A stretch of 9,264 nucleotides of DNA from Actinomyces viscosus (GTDB lineage Bacteria > Bacteroidota > Bacteroidia > Flavobacteriales_D > Crocinitomicaceae). Of this stretch, positions 6,820 through 9,264 are shown one piece after another. The notes under the pieces are model-generated. The model did no database searches and had not been told where the DNA came from. It was given only the letters and a program-made list of their open reading frames with translations. The DNA lies in contig CALPVI020000049.1 in NCBI GenBank assembly GCA_943326975.2, forward strand, positions 1 to 9,264. The letters run 5' to 3'. A program made the translations under genes and the position numbers. The first letter of the stretch is position 1. Every line of letters starts with the position of its first letter.

Positions 6820-7411
6820 TATTTTTCAAAATATAAAATCTGGTTTTTTTGCTACTTCAATTTGGGAGTGGTTAGGTTTTTTAACAGGAGTTTTGTATGT
6901 AGTATTTATCTCCTATAAAAAAATAATTGCATGGTTATTCGCATTGATTAGTTCTACTATTTATGTTTATCTCTGCTTTAAAAGTAAATTATTTATAGAA
7001 ACAGGCTTACAGTTTTTTTATGTGATTATGGCTATTTATGGTTGGTTCAAATGGAATTCAGATCAAACGGATAATCATGGTATAATTATTAAATGGAAAC
7101 CTAAATTTCACTTACTAAACATTCTGATTAGCGTTCTACTTGTAGGTTTGTTGGGTTATATTTTTGATTCATATACGAATCAAGAGAATCCATATACAGA
7201 TGCTTTTTCGACGGTATTTAGTTTAGCAGCCACTTTTATGGTGACAAAAAAAGTGTTGGAAAATTGGATTTATTGGATTGTTATTGATGCAGTATGTATT
7301 TATCTTTTTGCATCAAGAGGTTTGTTTCTAACTTCAATTTTGTTCTTTTTTTACACGATTATTGCAGTGTTTGGTTTTGTGCAATGGAGGAGACAATTTA
7401 AACTTCAATAA
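6812..7411 (+). CDS. pnuC: PnuC-family vitamin transporter (nicotinamide riboside, or thiamine as PnuT)
   Basis: This 199-residue inner-membrane protein belongs to the PnuC family, SWEET-like facilitators that let a vitamin (usually nicotinamide riboside) diffuse in, where a kinase traps it. About seven membrane segments are visible (roughly 18-35, 39-56, 62-80, 100-117, 132-147, 152-168, 172-190). Family motifs include Q67 followed by YGWFKW (76-81) in helix 3, ENWIYWIVID (150-159) in the later helices, and FGFVQWRR near the end. Length is typical. The start overlaps the preceding stop by 8 bases; one base separates its stop from the kinase gene, so the three form an operon. Partnering with a NadR-type kinase favours nicotinamide riboside. 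The TPP riboswitch-controlled receptor just downstream raises thiamine (PnuT, a known branch of this family) as the alternative. I cannot decide from sequence alone. Confidence 0.9.
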   Translation: MNDIFQNIKSGFFATSIWEWLGFLTGVLYVVFISYKKIIAWLFALISSTIYVYLCFKSKLFIETGLQFFYVIMAIYGWFKWNSDQTDNHGIIIKWKPKFHLLNILISVLLVGLLGYIFDSYTNQENPYTDAFSTVFSLAATFMVTKKVLENWIYWIVIDAVCIYLFASRGLFLTSILFFFYTIIAVFGFVQWRRQFKLQ

Positions 7412-7412
7412 T

Positions 7413-7916
7413 ATGTTGCGTTTTGCCATAACAGGACCTGAATCATCTGGAAAATCAACATTGTCAGAGTTGATTGCTTCAAAATTCAATGCACAATTAA
7501 TTCCTGAATTTGCAAGAGCCTATTTATTAGAAAAGAATGGTAAGTACGATAGGTTTGATTTAGACAAAATTGCTTTGGGTCAAATTGAATCATGGAATAA
7601 AAAACAAGATGTAGCTATACAAGTATGTGATACAGAAATGTTAGTTATGAAAGTTTGGTCTAATTATAAATATGGAACGGTTAGTGATTTTATTCAAAAT
7701 GCGTTTCAAACGCAACAATTTGATCATTATTTTTTATGTCGACCGGATATTCCTTGGGAAGATGATCCACTTAGGGAACATCCTGAAGAACGAGAAAAAT
7801 TATTTGAAATATATTTGAGTGAATTAAAGTCAGCAAATTTACCGTTTACTATTATTGAAGGTGATATAATTGAGCGAATTGAAACGTGTCAAAAAATTAT
7901 TTCCAACTTTTTTTAA
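7413..7916 (+). CDS. NadR-like P-loop kinase (ribosylnicotinamide kinase domain only)
   Basis: This 167-residue P-loop ATPase resembles the C-terminal kinase domain of NadR, which phosphorylates nicotinamide riboside to NMN using ATP. Walker A is GPESSGKS (8-15, with G13, K14, S15), very like GGESSGKS of NadR. PEFARAY (31-37) corresponds to the WEYGRE segment of NadR, CDTE (72-75) to its IDTD, and PWEDDPLREHPEER (114-127) to the lid with EWVDDGLR. The N-terminal DNA-binding and adenylyltransferase domains of enteric NadR are absent, so NMN would need another enzyme to become NAD. The start was set at 7413, one base after the pnuC stop; an in-frame ATG at 7362 would add 17 residues lying wholly inside pnuC and placed before the usual beta-strand/P-loop start. 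Acting with PnuC it would trap the imported nucleoside. Thiamine as the substrate is possible but speculative. Confidence 0.87.
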   Translation: MLRFAITGPESSGKSTLSELIASKFNAQLIPEFARAYLLEKNGKYDRFDLDKIALGQIESWNKKQDVAIQVCDTEMLVMKVWSNYKYGTVSDFIQNAFQTQQFDHYFLCRPDIPWEDDPLREHPEEREKLFEIYLSELKSANLPFTIIEGDIIERIETCQKIISNFF

Positions 7917-7946
7917 TTACATTCTATTTTAATCTAATACTATCAT

Positions 7947-7954
7947 TACTTTTG
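7947..7954 (+). promoter_or_regulatory. -7 element of the riboswitch/receptor promoter
   Basis: TACTTTTG matches every fixed position of the Bacteroidota -7 consensus TAnnTTTG. Transcription would begin a few bases after the G, at about 7957-7960, which is where P1 of the TPP aptamer begins. No clear TTG -33 element lies upstream. The position right before the riboswitch is independent support. Confidence 0.65.
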
Positions 7955-7957
7955 CAC

Positions 7958-8040
7958 CGTCTCTAAGGGGTGCCAATCGAAAGAAAGGCTGAGATTATAC
8001 CCATTGAACCTGTCAGGATAATGCCTGCGTAGGGAAGATG
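7958..8040 (+). promoter_or_regulatory. TPP (thiamine pyrophosphate) riboswitch aptamer
   Basis: The conserved THI-box core is nearly complete: GGGGTGCC (7967-7974), GGCTGAGA (7987-7994), ACCC (7999-8002), TGAACCTG (8005-8012), GGATAATGCC (8016-8025) and GCGTAGGGAA (8027-8036). All helices can be drawn: P1 CGTCT/AGATG (7958-7962 with 8036-8040, one G·U), P2 GGGT/ACCC (7968-7971 with 7999-8002), P3 GCC/GGC (7972-7974 with 7987-7989), P4 CCT/AGG (8009-8011 with 8031-8033), P5 CAGG/CCTG (8014-8017 with 8024-8027). The P3 arm is short, with a 12-base loop. It lies in the leader of the TonB-dependent receptor gene and should lower that gene's expression when cellular TPP is high, as is known for this riboswitch class. 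It is downstream of pnuC and the kinase and so does not control them in cis. Confidence 0.96.
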
Positions 8041-8060
8041 TACAGATTTATTAAAGAAAA

Positions 8061-8132
8061 GCTAATTATTTACAAAACAAAGAATTAGCCCCTTGTTCTT
8101 GTTCAAATTTTATTTTAAAATGAAAACAAGAA
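8061..8132 (+). promoter_or_regulatory. candidate riboswitch expression platform spanning the receptor start codon
   Basis: Three pairings are visible after the aptamer. First, a 7-bp hairpin GCTAATT/AATTAGC (8061-8067 with 8083-8089); it lacks a following T-run, so it is not a normal terminator. Second, CCCCTT (8089-8094) is exactly complementary to AAGGGG (7965-7970) in the aptamer core, with flanking G·U pairs on both sides. Third, TTCTTGTT (8096-8103) is exactly complementary to AACAAGAA (8125-8132), which would place the receptor ATG (8120-8122) in the loop. The absence of a terminator points to translational control. The pairings are seen; their use as a switch is inferred. Confidence 0.45.
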
Positions 8133-9264
8133 TTACAAAGATGTTTTGGATGTTTGCACTAACAACATCCTTCGGAGCAGCAGCTCAACATTCCATTCAA
8201 GGTACGGTAACAAGTGAAGATGGTAAACCATTGCCAGGTGCAAAAGTAATTATCGAGAATACGTATAATGGTTCGTATACGGATGGACAAGGCCATTATT
8301 TTTTAAAAGATGTAAAAGATGATTCTTTAAAATTAAGTGTTTCAATGCTTGGTTTCGAGGTACAATCATTCAATTTGTATCTGAAAGATCAAGATTTAAC
8401 TCAAAACGTTATTCTTTCTCCTTCTGCTTTGATGATTGAAGAAGTTCAAGTTTCAGGTGTTCGTGCGGATGAAAAAACGCCAACGACTTACACGAATTTG
8501 AATACAAAAGAAATTCAAAAAGGAAATTTCGGCCAAGATTTACCATACATCTTACAATCAACTCCTTCAACAGTTGTGACTTCAGATGCAGGAGCAGGAG
8601 TAGGGTATACGGGGATTCGTATTCGTGGTGTTGATCCAACAAGAACGAATGTTACTGTAAATGGTATTCCAATGAATGATGCGGAATCTCATGGTGTATA
8701 CTGGGTAAATATGCCTGATTTCGCTTCGTCTGTAGATAATATTCAGGTTCAAAGGGGGGTAGGAACATCAACTAATGGAGCAGCTTCTTTTGGTTCAAGT
8801 ATCAATATCAAAACAGATAATATTCAAAAACAAGCGTATGCTGAATTGGATAATTCTGGAGGTTCTTTCAATACGTTAAGAAATACGGTGAAAGTTGGTT
8901 CAGGTTTGATTAACAATAAATTTGTGGTAGATGCACGATTATCACGTGTTTCATCTGACGGATACATAGACAGAGCAACTTCAAATTTAAAATCTTACTA
9001 CTTGTCAGGTGCATGGATTGGAAAAAAATCAATTGTTAAAGCAAATGTTTTTAGTGGTAAAGAAGTAACATATCAAGCATGGTATGGAATTCCAGAAGCA
9101 AAATTGTTTGGGAATAAAGATAGTTTGATGAATCATTTTTACAATAATTATTACCCTGGGGGAACTTATCAAACTGTTGAAGATTCAGTTAATTTATTTA
9201 ATTCTGATCCAAGAAAATATAATTATTACAACTATAAAAACGAGACGGATAATTACAAACAAGA
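8120..9264 (+). CDS. TonB-dependent outer-membrane receptor, probable thiamine-compound uptake (3' end outside window)
   Basis: The frame is open from ATG 8120 to the right edge, giving 381 complete codons with no stop; perhaps half of the gene is present. The product is an outer-membrane gated channel energised by TonB-ExbBD. Residues 1-22 form a signal peptide ending AAA before Q23. A carboxypeptidase-regulatory-like (CarboxypepD_reg) domain follows (about 25-98, SIQGTVTSEDGKPLPGAKV onward). Next are a possible TonB-box-like EEVQVSG (107-113) and the plug domain (about 115-232), with LPYILQSTPS, GIRIRGVDPTRTNVTVNGIP and VQRGVGTSTNGAASFG. Barrel strands start near 238. Many Bacteroidota receptors share this order. 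The TPP riboswitch in its leader is the reason to propose thiamine or a derivative as the ligand; the protein alone would not show it. The start gives a well-formed signal peptide. Confidence 0.93.
   Translation, partial: MKTRITKMFWMFALTTSFGAAAQHSIQGTVTSEDGKPLPGAKVIIENTYNGSYTDGQGHYFLKDVKDDSLKLSVSMLGFEVQSFNLYLKDQDLTQNVILSPSALMIEEVQVSGVRADEKTPTTYTNLNTKEIQKGNFGQDLPYILQSTPSTVVTSDAGAGVGYTGIRIRGVDPTRTNVTVNGIPMNDAESHGVYWVNMPDFASSVDNIQVQRGVGTSTNGAASFGSSINIKTDNIQKQAYAELDNSGGSFNTLRNTVKVGSGLINNKFVVDARLSRVSSDGYIDRATSNLKSYYLSGAWIGKKSIVKANVFSGKEVTYQAWYGIPEAKLFGNKDSLMNHFYNNYYPGGTYQTVEDSVNLFNSDPRKYNYYNYKNETDNYKQ

Noticed and set aside
7362..7364. Upstream in-frame ATG as start of the NadR-like kinase
   Set aside because: It adds 17 residues encoded inside pnuC in another frame, including several Cys and Asn, ahead of the usual beta-strand and P-loop. 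ATG 7413 gives the normal N-terminus and a 1-base gap after pnuC.
7954..7973. Hairpin GCACC/GGTGC just before and within the riboswitch
   Set aside because: The 5' arm overlaps the promoter -7 element and is probably largely untranscribed, and it would conflict with P2 and P3 of the aptamer. Likely coincidence.
8061..8089. Hairpin after the aptamer as a Rho-independent terminator
   Set aside because: The stem is AT-rich and is followed by CCCTTGTTC, not a run of T, so transcription termination is unlikely at this site.
8409..8642. Minus-strand open frame opposite the TonB receptor
   Set aside because: It is antisense to the CarboxypepD_reg and plug region, whose plus-strand reading is strongly supported by motifs.

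Overview
The window looks like a chromosomal segment of a low-GC member of the Bacteroidota, probably class Flavobacteriia. The reasons are strong A/T bias at third codon positions, no clear Shine-Dalgarno sites before most starts, a match to the Bacteroidota -7 promoter element (TAnnTTTG) at 7947-7954, and a TonB-dependent receptor with an N-terminal carboxypeptidase-regulatory-like domain. All supported genes are on the + strand. I see no mobile element, CRISPR array, tRNA or rRNA.

Layout. Positions 1-2773 hold two tandem peptide transporters of the POT/PTR2 family. The first is cut by the left edge. The second is complete and carries an extra periplasmic block of about 155 residues before its last membrane helix; it ends at a strong intrinsic terminator (2797-2827). 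Next is a single-gene unit for a SlyD-like FKBP prolyl isomerase (2909-3415), closed by another terminator (3438-3466). Positions 3503-6355 hold two paralogous exported alpha/beta-hydrolase esterases, one with a plain signal peptide and one a lipoprotein, separated by a YitT-family membrane protein. The 205-base gap at 4406-4610 is very AT-rich and holds nothing I recognise; the promoter of the yitT-type gene is probably there.

From 4611 to 7916 five genes are tightly packed: YitT-like, lipoprotein esterase (1-base overlap), a 47-base gap, an unrecognised helical protein, PnuC (8-base overlap) and a NadR-type nucleoside kinase (1-base gap). No terminator is visible between them, so they may be one transcript. 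PnuC and the kinase form an uptake-and-trapping pair: facilitated entry of a vitamin nucleoside, then phosphorylation.

Directly after the kinase, a promoter sits within a few bases of a complete TPP riboswitch (7958-8040). The riboswitch lies in the leader of a TonB-dependent outer-membrane receptor (8120 to the right edge), so the receptor is most likely for thiamine or a thiamine derivative. This raises the question of whether the adjacent PnuC carries nicotinamide riboside or thiamine (PnuT-like). The leader also contains pairings that could form a switch around the start codon. I found no sign of a wholly new system; the riboswitch leader, the salvage locus and the unusual transporter insertions are the most interesting parts.
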